Origin: Basidiobolus meristosporus CBS 931.73
Taxonomy: Eukaryota; Basidiobolomycota; Basidiobolomycetes; Basidiobolales; Basidiobolaceae
NCBI GenBank assembly: GCA_002104905.1
Contig: MCFE01000438.1
Span: forward strand, 1 to 64,000
Reading direction: 5' to 3'
Length of the DNA: 64,000 nucleotides
Positions within the stretch are counted from its first letter, which is position 1, and each line of letters begins with the position of its first letter. A model generated the notes under the pieces. The model made no database searches, had not been told where the DNA came from, and worked only from the letters and a program-made list of their open reading frames with translations. A program made the translations under genes and the position numbers. Positions 33,460 to 44,979 of the stretch are shown piece by piece.

Positions 33460-34344
33460 TTACTCTTCATAATGCTCCAGACACATTTCTCTCAGTGGAT
33501 GTCTTCTTGTATGAACATACTGTGCATTAATAAGTATCTTAACTATTTTACCTATTCTGCTGTTTTCACCTATATATGACTTTCCTCTGTATTTACCTGC
33601 CAATACGCTGAATCTCTTCAGATATCCAAATGTGTGCTCTACCCTTACTCTGAAATGATTAAATATCTCATTGTAGAGCTTCTGCTTCCTGCTAAGCACA
33701 CCATTCCTTGGCTTCCTATAAGCTGTAATACATCCTAATCTCTGACAATCCTCTCCTATATAGGCCAAGTCTGCCATACATTTCTCCCCTCTACTGAATT
33801 CAGGATGATTCTCTACCCAGAGTGCTTTGTCATGCCTACTTCCAGCAAATGGCCCACTAAACCAGATGATGTTACCCTCAATGTCAGACAGTGCTTGAAA
33901 CTTCACACAGTGTGCCTTGTACTTGCCAGAATAAAAGTGCCTCTGCTCTCTAGAAGGTCTGTTAATCCTCACTGTGAAGGTATCCAAAATACTCCTGATA
34001 TGGAACCTGTTGCTGAACACTCTGGGATATGGAAGTCTATTGGAGCTTCTGAACCTAGTATTCCAAGCTTGCTCTAAGTCATTCATACCCTCTGCAAGGT
34101 GGTTCTCCATTGCTGTCAGCTGGGAATGAAAGCTTCTAGGACTTTTGTTGCCATGGATGGTGGGATGAAACCTTGTAGGGCAATAGTTCTTGTAATAGCA
34201 GAGAAGCTTAACAAGGGATCTCCTTGAGTAGATTGGGGTTGATGGTCCACAGTACTTGGAATAGATCTCCTCCAGTGTGTCAAAAGGAAATTCAGTGGTA
34301 GTGATGGGATTGATGAGAAAAGACCATTCAGATGAGTAAGTCAT
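33460..34344 (-). CDS. PIF/Harbinger-type DDE transposase (DDE_Tnp_4)
   Basis: An open frame of 294 residues encodes a nuclear DDE transposase for cut-and-paste movement of the surrounding element. The presumed catalytic triad is intact: D121 in ILDTFTVRI, D192 in ADLAYIGED and E236 in RVEHTFGYLKRF, with the family block WFSGPFAGSRHDKALW between the first two acids. The region before the DDE core is short and shows no clear helix-turn-helix to my eye. No stop or frameshift interrupts it, unlike the copy at 48846-49730. Upstream on the other strand lies the partner ORF. The ATG at 34344 is the first in a frame whose N-terminus is conserved in copy 3. Confidence 0.88.
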   Translation of the reverse strand: MTYSSEWSFLINPITTTEFPFDTLEEIYSKYCGPSTPIYSRRSLVKLLCYYKNYCPTRFHPTIHGNKSPRSFHSQLTAMENHLAEGMNDLEQAWNTRFRSSNRLPYPRVFSNRFHIRSILDTFTVRINRPSREQRHFYSGKYKAHCVKFQALSDIEGNIIWFSGPFAGSRHDKALWVENHPEFSRGEKCMADLAYIGEDCQRLGCITAYRKPRNGVLSRKQKLYNEIFNHFRVRVEHTFGYLKRFSVLAGKYRGKSYIGENSRIGKIVKILINAQYVHTRRHPLREMCLEHYEE

Positions 34345-34796
34345 ATTAAAATTGATGGATGATTGTATGGAGGCGGTTTGAATCGATTTGGCGCAATCTG
34401 CGTTATTTATCTGATTTTAAACACATTATGGTTAAATCTCCATCAATTGCCATGTATCCCATCATTATGTCGCAAAAATCATCCGCAAACAATGCCTTGG
34501 TACTTTTATTGATGCTTTAATCATAGGTCTATAATCAAATAGGAAATCTGCGATTGATGTGATCTGATCCGTGTCAACGCGATCCAAGATGCATCATGCA
34601 TAATATATGGAAAATTCAACAATCACATTAGTTTTCATATATATTTCATATAAGACCAGGTTGATGCCAATATACTGCTGTATAAGTATCCAAATCCGTT
34701 GCTATGGTCCCCATACCAAGCCTCAACTCATCTTTAGTACAACCCAGACAAAACCCATCCCCCAGCTCACAAGCGCGGTCCGGACCAGAAAAGTCA

Positions 34797-35951
34797 ATGT
34801 CGGATCCGTTCAAGTTCTTGCCAAATGATTTTAGTATGGCCCAAGTGTCTATGATGAGCCTTCATGCAGATATTTGGGCACTACTGATTAATCTAGCACA
34901 ACTAGATACCTCAGAGAGTCAACAAAGATGGAAGAATTTGAGTAGAAAGCTGTGGCATGAGTTCTACATCAAGATGCCAGCCAATGTATGTAAAAAGATA
35001 TATAACAAGACAAGTATTGAAATCAAGAATGAGCTGAGAGTGAGGGGATTTGACGAGGAAGCCGCGCGGGAACGATTCCGCGCGCAATTTGCACAGTACG
35101 GGCCGGACACGTCCGTTTGTGCCTCAACTTTGGGAACCAAAGAGATTTTGAATGCATTTTTGCCTCAAATGACTAATGTACTACGTGATATATTAGTAGA
35201 GCTAAGTGGCTTCCAAGAGCAATATACACAGGACTCATCCAGGCAACAGCTCCAAAGTATCAGACAGAGGGTAAGTGAATACCTTGAGGAATCAGATGGT
35301 GAGCTTCAGGAGGAAGAATACAGACCGCAAGCAACATTGTCCAGATTGCGCCAGCACGCCTTGCTGGATTCCCTACCATCTCTTGCAACCACAGCGCGCC
35401 GGCGCACGTCAGTCCAGACTATGCCAACACCCTTTACCAGAACGCCCCGCGTCAAGTCAATGTGCGTCGGGTCAACGCGCGCGCTTCAGAGCAAAACTAC
35501 CAGAACTTGCCAAACTGCTCATTTAGACACAAGTCCATTGGAGCGGACCGAGTCACGTCAACATGCGGCATCACATTGAACTCAGCCAAGGGCCATCTCA
35601 ACGCGTCAAGGCGTGCCTGCGCGTGCCATTTTGCCTGACCATCAGCAAGTTACTTCTGGTGAACTGACTGATGATGACCAACATGAAGTGACTCAACCAC
35701 CGGAGCCCTTGGCAAGTAAAAGAACGCGTCAGCGCGTGGCACTACAGGCCGGTTCAGTTGGTTCAGTTGGAGCAATTCAGCGCGGCCAAGCTGCAGCATT
35801 GCACTCATCAACTAGGAGGCAAAATACTGATTACAAATACACAAGTAGCCAAGATGATAGTCAGCCAGGAAGTAGTATAGGTGTGCAAAGTGAGTCACTA
35901 CCAAATGCTTCAGTAGTAATCCCTGTGAGAAAAAAACCCAGGAGAAGATGA
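34797..35951 (+). CDS. Second ORF of the Harbinger-like transposon, function unknown
   Basis: The plus-strand frame starting at ATG 34797 (MSDPFKFLPNDFSM) runs to TGA at 35577-35579, 260 codons. It then continues open in the same frame to 35951, ending in a basic VRKKPRRR tail that looks like a nuclear-localisation signal. The N-terminal 160 residues are acidic/hydrophobic and probably helical (LHADIWALLINLAQLDTSES; KKIYNKTSIEIKNELRVRGF). The C-terminal part is Gln/Ser/Arg-rich and disordered-looking. PIF/Harbinger elements usually pair the transposase with a Myb/SANT or trihelix DNA-binding protein, but I do not recognise such a domain here. The same ORF occurs in copies 2 and 3. An ATG at 34704 in frame would add 31 residues. 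Whether the TGA is decay, an unseen intron or a real end is open. Confidence 0.65.
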
Positions 35952-36699
35952 TGCGATTGCTTTGAATTGCTCACATTTGTAATGATCCCAACAACCCTTT
36001 TTTTTTGCGATTCAAATCGAGCCATCGCAAATCAGTGATCATCAAATTTTTGATATAAGTAATATCAAGGTCGTCTCACATTTGAGACAGAACCCCTATA
36101 AATAAACACCCTGCATATATATACGTCATCTGTAATACCAGTGCAGCTATTGGATCTGTTTTGCACCTACACGATTGCTTGCGTGCTAGCTATGACACCT
36201 TGCCCAATCACTAGGATCAGGGATTTACTTGCTCAATGGGCTAAATGGGATATTTGATGGCAAATCAGGTAGCTTTTTCAGTAGTCAATGAGCCAATTGA
36301 GGGCTGCCAGCTTCAGGATACTTTTGGACCAATTAACCACTGAGATACCGTCCAATTGGAGTGAGGGTGACCAAAATGGTAAGTATCAGTGTAGTTTATA
36401 GTGTGATACACATTTATTTCCATTTACATTAAAGAAACATATCCAAATACCGGATTTTACCTGCCATTATAGCGGTATCCAATTGCGCACGTGATGCAAG
36501 CATTACGAGTTGGCGCAATCATCCGCGCCAATCTCATCCTGTCAGATTGTGCCATAGTGTGCAAGATTGTCCCGCATAGTGCGAAATTGTCCAAGAACGA
36601 TCCAGCCTTCTGGCAGCTATAATATCACGCCCAATTGTTCTTTGCAACCGCGGATTGCGCCACGCGCCCTGGCACGGTAGGATGGAACAAGTCTACTAC

Positions 36700-39170
36700 C
36701 ATATCCCAATCTCATCAGGAGTATTACCTTCAAGTTCATCATGGATGTGATGAGTTGGCCCATGGAGGACAGCCAGGAGGAGTTGGAAGATACTGAGGAC
36801 ATATGTGCATAGGGAGACACCCATGCCTACAGCATTAAGAAGCTAAGCAGCTCCAATGCATGGGTAAACAGTTAAGTAATGCTGAGTTGTGTTGAGTGCA
36901 ACAAGCAATTATGCTTTATTAGGAGTACTTTACCAAGGTATGCTGGATTTCTCCTAGTTACAGGCCAACTTCTACACCATTCAATATGGAATTGACACAA
37001 ACAAGAGCCAGAGCAAACCTATAAGGAGGACTAGAATCTGGCAGGCAGAAGGAATATATTGGCTATATACCAAGATGTGCTTTGCAGATACTCAGGAGGT
37101 ATTCATGGCAGAAGTGGCAACAACCAAGCATATGTTTGCAAGATGTATATGTTACCAGCAGTACAAGGTACATGGCAACTTTGCAAGTGCCACTCTAAAA
37201 AGCCATGAAGTTGAGGTGATAGAAATATGTTAATTGTGGCAGGTGTGTGCATTTCTAGAAATTAGTAAGCAGGAGGTCATAGCTTTTTTGATTCAAACTA
37301 TATGTGGAATAACCAAGGTAGTAGTGGGTAAGCAAATAGAGACAGGTGATTCAACAGTGGAATATATGGATTGCACAAGGTGAGGCAGAAAAAGGAAATA
37401 CCACTTGGTAAATTGGTATGGTAGCACTATAGAGAACTAGCTGTAGGTGGCCATAGTGCTGTAATAATACCATAAGGTTTATGGCCATATAAGGCAATAA
37501 GATGATCTGACCAGTTATATACATTCAAAATACTTGCAGAGTGCTCTAAGCCTGCAACAATGCCATGCAATTATTGCCACATCACCAATCAAACCCTGTC
37601 AAGTTTAATAACTTTATTTGGCAGCAAAATTAGCAAAACACTGTAGTGATCCTATCATAAGATTGTTAAGAAGGTCACTGATTCCAAGCTGCACATAAAT
37701 AGCCCTGTGAAAAGCAATTTGGTTCTGCAGATGAATCTATACCAGATCAGCTGTCAGGATCCTGTAATGAGACTGTCATAATACCTACAGCTAGAAATCC
37801 ATAACCCTCTACACAATCTTACAATGAGATTGTGACAGTGTTTTGCTGAATGTACCACCACTAGAGTTAAGATCTTGCTGGTGTTTTTGCAGTTGTTTGT
37901 CAAGAATTGCATGGCATTCTGATGGTCTTAATGTGCTCTGCATCTATTTGAGAGGGCCTAACCAGCAAATACATCTAATTGCCTAATACAGCAAGAAACT
38001 TAAAAGTGTTTTGACAGATAATAGTTGCATCATTGAGGACATCAGTTGACATTGTGATGGCTATATGGTGGCCTGCAGCTAGTTGTATACAATGCTACCA
38101 TGCCAATTCAACTGATGGTAATTCCATTTTCTATCTCCCCTTGTACCATTTGTATATTCCACTGTAAAATCAAGTTCATATATACAAGTTCATCCAGTCC
38201 TTGCAGTTGTATAGTTGCAAATACATGTGAAAACTGATTGGAGCTTGTGGAAAGTACATTAAGAGGTGGATACTTTGTAATATCTGCTGATTCTTTCAAA
38301 TCTCACTGGTATCTTAATGGGCACATTGAGGTTGGAATGCCCTATATACACTTGGTCATCAGTATAGGGATACAACTGCAGAGCAAATGCATTGCTCCCT
38401 GTGGAAAGCTTTTGCTCTAACAGATACCCCCTATCTTAAGTATCTCTGACTTCTGGTTAATTCAACAATCAGTTTGATGACTTATAGCTTGCCAGTTAAG
38501 CTGCAATTGCATGTTAACTTCTGGGTATTCTCTCTGTAGCAGAATATGGGCTTATTATTAGTGTTTGGGTAATAATAAGGTAATTGAATCATGGAGTAAA
38601 TTCCCTTAATCTCACACATTCCACAGCAATACCATCCATTGTGCCCAGAAAACTGTCTATCTTACTGATGGCTGGTGTATCTCCAATGCAGATATTAATA
38701 TGCGTATTCAAAGACAGCCATTTACTAGTATCCTGCTTGAAGCATGCAAGCTCATTCAGCAATCAATACAGGTAGCTACTCAGGTTTGGTCAGTGATTTA
38801 GGCACAGATGGCAGTTACACTACCCCAATGAAAAATAACTTGGTCCTGCAGATGGATTGAATCCAGATCAGCCATCAAGATCCCATGAGGAGACTGCAAT
38901 AATACCAGCAGCTTAGAATTAATGGCCATCTACACAATCTTATGACAAACTCACAACAGCATTTAGTTAACTTCACAGCCAAATAGAATCAGAAAACATG
39001 ATGGTGTTTACATGATGTTTAGTCAAGAGTAGCATGACATTGTTGCAGTCCTAGTGCACTCTATAACTATTATAGTGGATCTAACCAGCCAGTACATCCA
39101 ATTACCTTATATGGCAAACAGCTTGACAGTGTTTTGATTGCCTCATTGCAAGCCACTGATAGCACTATAA
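36700..39170 (-). pseudogene. CACTA/tnp2-like transposon remnant between Harbinger copies
   Basis: No long frame survives. A minus-strand fragment at 38108-38299 (SSNQFSHVFATIQLQGLDELVYMN) aligns with LQSTFIHKYKVQVQGLNELDMF at 42041-42421, and flanking DNA (AAGTATCTCTGACTTCTGG; AGCAAATGCATTGCTCCC) also matches that copy. The rest of these 2.5 kb is AT-rich decayed DNA. Confidence 0.55.
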
Positions 39171-39560
39171 GGGTAGTAGACTTGTTCCGTTGGATAGTGC
39201 CACATAGTGCCAGCCGGTTTATGGCACTGGATTGATCTGGCACTCTACAGCACTATCTGGCACCATAATTTCTACCATGATGCCAGTGGTATGATACAGT
39301 TACTAGTAATTTTACTCAATCTTACTTATGTTGCTCAGAGTAATGCTTTCCTTGCTTTATTTACTCTTCATAATGCATAATATATGGAAAATTCAACAAT
39401 CACATTAGTTTTCATACATATTTCATATAAGACCAGGTTGATGCCAATATACTGCTGTATAAGTATCCAAATCCATTGCTATGGTCCCCATACCAAGCCT
39501 CAACTCATCTTTAGTACAGCCCAGACAAAACCCATCCCCCAGCTCACAAGCGCGGTCCGG

Positions 39561-40630
39561 TGTAGTGGGGTGACAGTGACACCCACTGACAGATGTGCTC
39601 ATTCCCTTATTTTCTACTTCCCTATATCTCTACTACACTTATTTTAGTTTTATCCCATTTGTCTTACCCAATCAGTACTATCCCATAAGCCGGTTGACTA
39701 TCACACCTGCTTACCTTATTGCATAAGTTACCCCTCACTTTATGTAAGATTACTAGCTATAAGTACTTCTATATTAGGCAAGTACCCGCACCAGTACCTG
39801 TGACACATGATCAACCTGTGTCACCATCCCTACCATTTCCATACCGTATATGGTATCCCCATGTTACACAGGTTTAAGAATACTGATCCCTGATTGGTTG
39901 GATGTGCTGTGCCTCTTAGAACCTTCCGGCACCTACTTAGAACATTCTTAGGTCATTCTGATGTCATTAAGATTTCTATTGATCTCCGGAACCTTCTGGA
40001 ACACCATGATTAGTAATCACTTAGCCAGTGAGAAAAGTATATAAGGGAGGCTATCCCTCAACAATAAATCATCATCCCTTTATCAATATACCAACTTGTT
40101 GATTAGTGTGATCACTGCTACCTGCTGCTACCTGAACTTCCAACCCCAGACCACAGGACACTCCCAGGAAACCACGCTGACAGCCAACTGACCTTGGAGG
40201 CACTACTTGTGAGGAATACTCAGAGTAGGTATCTTTTATTATATTTGATTCTTTCCCAAGTTTGTTCTTGTACAGGCAAAGATACTTTTCTGTCTTTGTA
40301 ACTATTGACCACAGCTGCATTCTTATCAAGTCCCTGCTGGTGGAGTTTACAGTTGTTTTGACTTTGGAAGCTTTAGTACATTGTCATCTCAAAGGATGCT
40401 GAACCCAGCACATACTTTTGTTAAGACGCCAACTAAGTTGGGGATTGTAGCTCAATAGTTTTCCCTTGACAAGCTTGTGGCTTTATTCCCCTTCACATTA
40501 GATTAGAGACAGAACCCAAGTATTCCTAGCAAGCTTTTGCCAGAGGTTATTGCACCCAGTGAACACCCCACACACAAAACACTTGAGAAGTGTTGGATGT
40601 ATCTCTCCCTTGAACCTATACACCACCACA
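39561..40630 (+). repeat. Solo LTR G, 1070 bp, with CCGG target duplication
   Basis: It begins TGTAGTGGGGTGACAG and ends CACCACCACA. CCGG flanks it on both sides (39557-39560, 40631-40634), whereas Harbinger copy 1 has a single CCGG at the matching place upstream of ORF2. Inside are TATATAAG (40038-40045) and an AATAAA soon after, as expected of an LTR promoter and polyadenylation region. A second copy of exactly the same length is at 47267-48336. No internal retroelement sequence is present. Confidence 0.92.
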
Positions 40631-40647
40631 CCGGACCAGAAAAGTCA

Positions 40648-41335
40648 ATGTTGGATCTGTTTGAGTTCTTGCCAAATCATTTTAGTATGGCCCAAGTGTC
40701 TGTGATGAGCCTTCATACAGATATTTGGGCACTACTGATTAATCTAGCAGTACTAGATACCTCAGAGAGTCAACAAAGATGGAAGAATTTGAGTAGAAAG
40801 CTGTGGCATGAGTTCTACATCAAGATGCCAGCCAATGTATGTAAAAAGATATATAACAAGACAAGTATTGAAATCAAGAATGAGCTGAGAGTGAGGGGAA
40901 TTGATGAAGAAGCCACGCGGGAACAATTTTGCGCACAATTTGCACAGTACGGGCCAGACGCATCTGTTTGTGCCTCAACTTTGGAAACCAAAGAGATTTT
41001 GGATGCATTTTTGCCTCAAATGACTAATGTACTACGTGATATGTTAGTAGAGCTAAGTGGCTTCTGAGAGCAATATACACAGGACTCATCCAGGCAACAG
41101 CTCCAAAGTATCAGACAGAGGGTAAGTGAATACCTTGAGGAATCAGATGGTGAGCTTCAGGAGGAAGAATACAGACCGCAAGCAACATTGTCCAGATTGC
41201 GCCAGAATGCCTTGCTGGATTCCTTACCATCACTTGCAACTTCAGCGTGCTGGCACATGTTATTCCAAAATATGCCAACACCCTTCACAAGAGTGCCCTG
41301 CATCAAGTCAATGCATGAGGGGTCAACATGTGCAA
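40648..41335 (+). pseudogene. ORF2 of Harbinger copy 2, truncated
   Basis: The ATG and the first 140 codons match the second ORF of copy 1 closely. The frame then ends at TGA 41065-41067, where copy 1 reads Gln (CAA); copy 3 has the same TGA. Sequence similarity continues to about 41335, where the internal deletion removes the rest. Confidence 0.8.
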
Positions 41336-41469
41336 GATCGTCCCGCATAGTGCAAAATTGTCCAAGAACAATCCTTCCTTCTGGTAGCTATAATATTGCA
41401 CCCAATTGTTCTTTACAACCACAGATTGTGCCAGGTGCCCTGGCACGGTACAATGGAACAAGTCTAGTA

Positions 41470-43850
41470 TGTAACTTAAAGCTAGTTCTGTATCTTTGGG
41501 CACTGTTGTGTGCTTCAAAGACTGTTTGTTGTCCCCCTGCTGTAACATTGGGAAATGGCTCAAATCATGGCTGTGATATTGAGCTACAAGAGTTCCTTCT
41601 TTGCAGCAAATATACTGCTTTCTCTACCTGGGATATTGATTTCTCTACACATATTATCCGCTTGTCTTGTCCTTAGTATTTTTGAACACTTCCTGGCCAC
41701 CCTCCAGGTGCCAACTCATTGCATCCATGCCAGACATGAAGGTAATAATCTTGATGAGATTGGGATATGGTAGTACCTGCAACATGACTTTTTGTCCTAT
41801 CTTCCCACACATCAGCTCCGTAGGAAACTCCAAAAAGGTGGAGCAAGATCCAATATTATTAACACACCAAGCAAGATGGAGTAGCAAATGGATATAGTAG
41901 CAGCAGGGATCTATATTTTCAGCTTTATGTTTATAGTATAGGTGCTCAAAACCCATTACAAACTCTTTACACAAAAGCTGCAGATGAGCCAAGACAGGGT
42001 TTGTGATCCTCTTCTGGATAAGTATTCCTATAATGCTCATCTATGACTCCCAGTGATTCCAATGTACTCTTGGTAGAAATGGCCTCAGATAGCCACTTGT
42101 ATAAAACATATCCAGTTCATTCAGTCCTTGCACTTGTACTTTATATTTGTGTATGAATGTTGATTGGAGCCCTGAGAAGTACTTATGGTAGCAGGTGTTT
42201 GCTAATATCTTGCCAATTCTTTTAAATTTCTCTGGTATCTTGAAGGACTCATTTAGCTTGAAACACCCCATGTGCCAATTGGTCATAAATGTGGGGATAT
42301 TGTTGAACAGCAAATGCATTGCTCCCAGTGAAATGCTTTCTCTCCAACATATACCCTCTATCTTAAGTATCTCTGGTTTCCAATTAACACCATATTTCAG
42401 CCAATGGCTATAGCTTGCCAACTTTGCTGTAATTGCATGAAGTCTGCCATATGTTCTCTTTGTAGGAAGATGAAGTTCTTAGTGTTGGTGTTTGGGTATT
42501 AATAATGTGTGTGAGTTATGGAGTAAGTCCCAAGGATCTCACACAAACAAAAGCAATACCTTCCATTGTGTCCAGAAAAGCCAGCTATCTTGCTGATTGC
42601 TGCATTATCTCCAATGCAGATAATAATATGTGCTTTGATATAACAGTCATTTACTGTAATCCTGCTGGAAAGCATGCAATATTCATCCAGCAATGGATGC
42701 AGGTAGCTCTCCAGGTTGGATGGCAGCCTAGGACCAGATACAAGCTAGACTACCATCAAATTTTTGCTTGGATATTGTAAGATAGTTGGCAAACTCAGGT
42801 TGATGAGAATCAGTAGTCAGCAGGATTTGCTGGTAAAGCACTTGTTTAGTGAGAATCCATCAAATACCAAGGCAAAGGCATGGTCATACATACCTTCAAA
42901 ATAGCCTTTGCTTCTTAGCTATTTGTAATGCTTGCCTTCAAATATATCAGATATGTTTGCACTTGAATGATACTGGATATAGTACTTTATAGCTTCACAG
43001 TATCTGTTGGACTGCATGAGCTTCTGTAAAGAGGGTATTACCATAATATATCTGGAATAAAAGCAATGTTTTCCCCCAATGGTGGAGGATTACTGACAAG
43101 TTGGACACCTTGCAATGGTGGCATTTCTGATGTCAATGCCCTGTAGCTGTTGACACATACTGATATCAGGCCATTCTCTGGGTTGTATGTTGCCAGCTGC
43201 ATGACGGTTATTCATTAATACTATGTATATGGTAAGGTGGATACTTGGATGCTTTGGCAAGAAGTAGTGGTAAAACCTCAAAGCCCCATTACCAACATTA
43301 GTGGAAATGCACCACTTCTCTAGCCACAACATCACATCAATCACCAGTAGGTATGTTACTGGGCTCACTTGACTCCATAAGGAATACTAGGCATTTTTTT
43401 CCATGGGTGTTCTCTCATTGCATAAAGAAATATGGCCAGGCTCATGCAGGGTACTATTGTTAGGGAAGATAGGTGCACAATCCATCTGTGAACCAGCTTC
43501 TTCAGAGCTATCACTCTGCATGCCATATTCAGATGGCTTGGGTGAGCCTATAGGCATCACAAACTCACTTGACTCAGTTTGCACAAGGTGACAAGTGCTT
43601 TTAGGTGCTGTGATAGAGGTTTCAAGTGGCTGTCAAGATATTGCTGATAAAGTAGTACTGGTGAATGGTCATATATGACTTGTGTGGCAAAACACTGGCC
43701 GTGATCCAGGTAATACTTCCTATGCAGTCTGCTTATTTCATGGCTGAGTAGCTTGCTACAATTGCCACATGGTCTTTTTTCACTTCTCTTATGTCTTTGA
43801 TTCAAGTAGTATTGTCTATGGGTCAAGAATTTTGACACTCAGCAACAGAA
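41470..43850 (-). pseudogene. CACTA/tnp2-like transposase remnant
   Basis: Minus-strand frames read in order from 43838 down. The first is a basic N-terminus with CGNCSKLLSHEISRLHRKYY (43557-43838, putative zinc finger). Next are an acidic Ser-rich linker (43387-43584), a middle block (43090-43368), then 42041-42421 (HMGCFKLNESFKIPEKFKRI) and 41654-42040 (YYIHLLLHLAWCVNNIGS, then FPTELMCGKIGQ). The HLLLH...FP.E..CGK pattern recalls the C-terminal part of tnp2/Plavaka-type CACTA transposases. Stops and gaps between the frames show it is dead. Family assignment is by pattern memory only. Confidence 0.55.
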
Positions 43851-44129
43851 CACTATTATACCATTTTTTGTCAATACTCATCTAAGTTTAGGAGAGTCTT
43901 GTACTTGAGACATTGCACCTACATGAATGGAAGCTTCAATGATGACCCAGCATAGTAGGCATTATATACAAGGTTGTGACACCACATACACTCATATGTG
44001 TAACACCATTTCTCCTTTTGTTTGACTCACTTCCATATATATGCTGCCAAAAATTGAAGCAAAATCTTCAGGTTCCCAACCACATCCCACCACTGACAGC
44101 AGCAGAAGAGCAGTTGGACATCAGCATGC

Positions 44130-44760
44130 TTTGACAATTAGTGCAACAAGAAGGGCCAAAACTAAAAAACCCTGGGGACATTGTTCCCACCAAAGGTAAC
44201 AATGCATACTTCTCAGGCTTTCAGCCAAGTAGGCAATTGGGAATCTCTGCAGAGCTGCAAGCTGCCTGTTATGCTTATGCAGATGAGAATGTAGCAAATG
44301 CACTACTTGCACAATCCATGCTGTGAATTTTGGACCATTAAAAGGCACACCAAGTGGGTGCCACACTTCTTCAACAGCAGTGCTCAAGAAAATGCACTTG
44401 AATATTGCAAGGACTTATTGCAAAAACTGCCAGATAAGGTGCTAGACCTTGCAGTACTGGCTGAAGATCAGGATGTATGGGAACCAGTGAAGGAATGGTG
44501 TCATAAAGCCACAGGGTTCCTGCCAAAGTCATGGAAACCAAGCTTTACAACAGAAGTACTTATTGAGTGGTGGATTTTAATGGAGTTACTTGTTGAGAGT
44601 GGGTTAGGCTTAGTGTCAGTTTAGGGTATAGGGACTTGTGTAGGTCAGTATAGGTGGCAATTAAGGTACATCTGAAGTTTCAACAGGAATAAAACAATTT
44701 GTATGCATGTAGAGTAAGAGAAACAGTTTAGTCACAAAGTAGGGAGTGTGAAAAAGAGGC
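44130..44760 (+). pseudogene. Family U, copy 2
   Basis: The plus-strand frames 44141-44326 (QLGISAELQAACYAYADENV) and 44298-44624 (VPHFFNSSAQENALEYCKDL, LAEDQDVWEPVKEW, EWWILMELL) are diverged relatives of the minus-strand copy at 45382-45981. Downstream noncoding DNA (TTAGGGTATAGGGACTTGTG; TTGTATGCATGTAGAGTAAG) is shared as well. Confidence 0.55.
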
Positions 44761-44979
44761 AATAGCCAATCAATGCACACAAATATAGGTGGTGATAGAG
44801 TGTTTGGGATCAGAAAGTGAGAAAAGTGGCAGGGAACCAATCAAACACCACTTTTGTATAATTGTGAGAAGAAAATTGACTGAGCATTTTATGAAATCTG
44901 GGGTGCAATTATTTTTTGACAGTCTTTGCACAGTGTCCTGATGAAACCAATACTTCTTAGTCACAGGACTTTAAATTTG

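Larger units (their letters stand above)
33278..36693. mobile_element. Harbinger-like two-gene transposon, copy 1 (intact-looking)
   Basis: The 3416-bp element starts GACTTGTTCC at 33278 and ends with its reverse complement GGAACAAGTC at 36693. TA lies directly outside both ends (33276-33277 and 36694-36695). It carries two divergent genes: a DDE transposase (33460-34344, -) and an unrelated second ORF (34797-35951, +), with about 450 bp between the starts that must hold both promoters. This layout is that of PIF/Harbinger elements. Copy 1 keeps many CpG sites that are TG/CA in the other copies, so it is probably the youngest or least mutated of the three. Confidence 0.85.
39179..41464. mobile_element. 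Harbinger-like transposon, copy 2 (non-autonomous, with nested LTR)
   Basis: It is bounded by GACTTGTTCC at 39179 and GGAACAAGTC ending at 41464, with TA outside each end. The transposase gene is missing: the left-end sequence (CTCTTCATAATGC) runs straight into the sequence upstream of ORF2 (ATGCATAATATATGG) near 39375, with ATGC shared at the junction. A second deletion near 41335 fuses the middle of ORF2 to the right end. A 1070-bp LTR sits inside at 39561-40630. Without the LTR the element would be about 1.2 kb. Confidence 0.85.
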
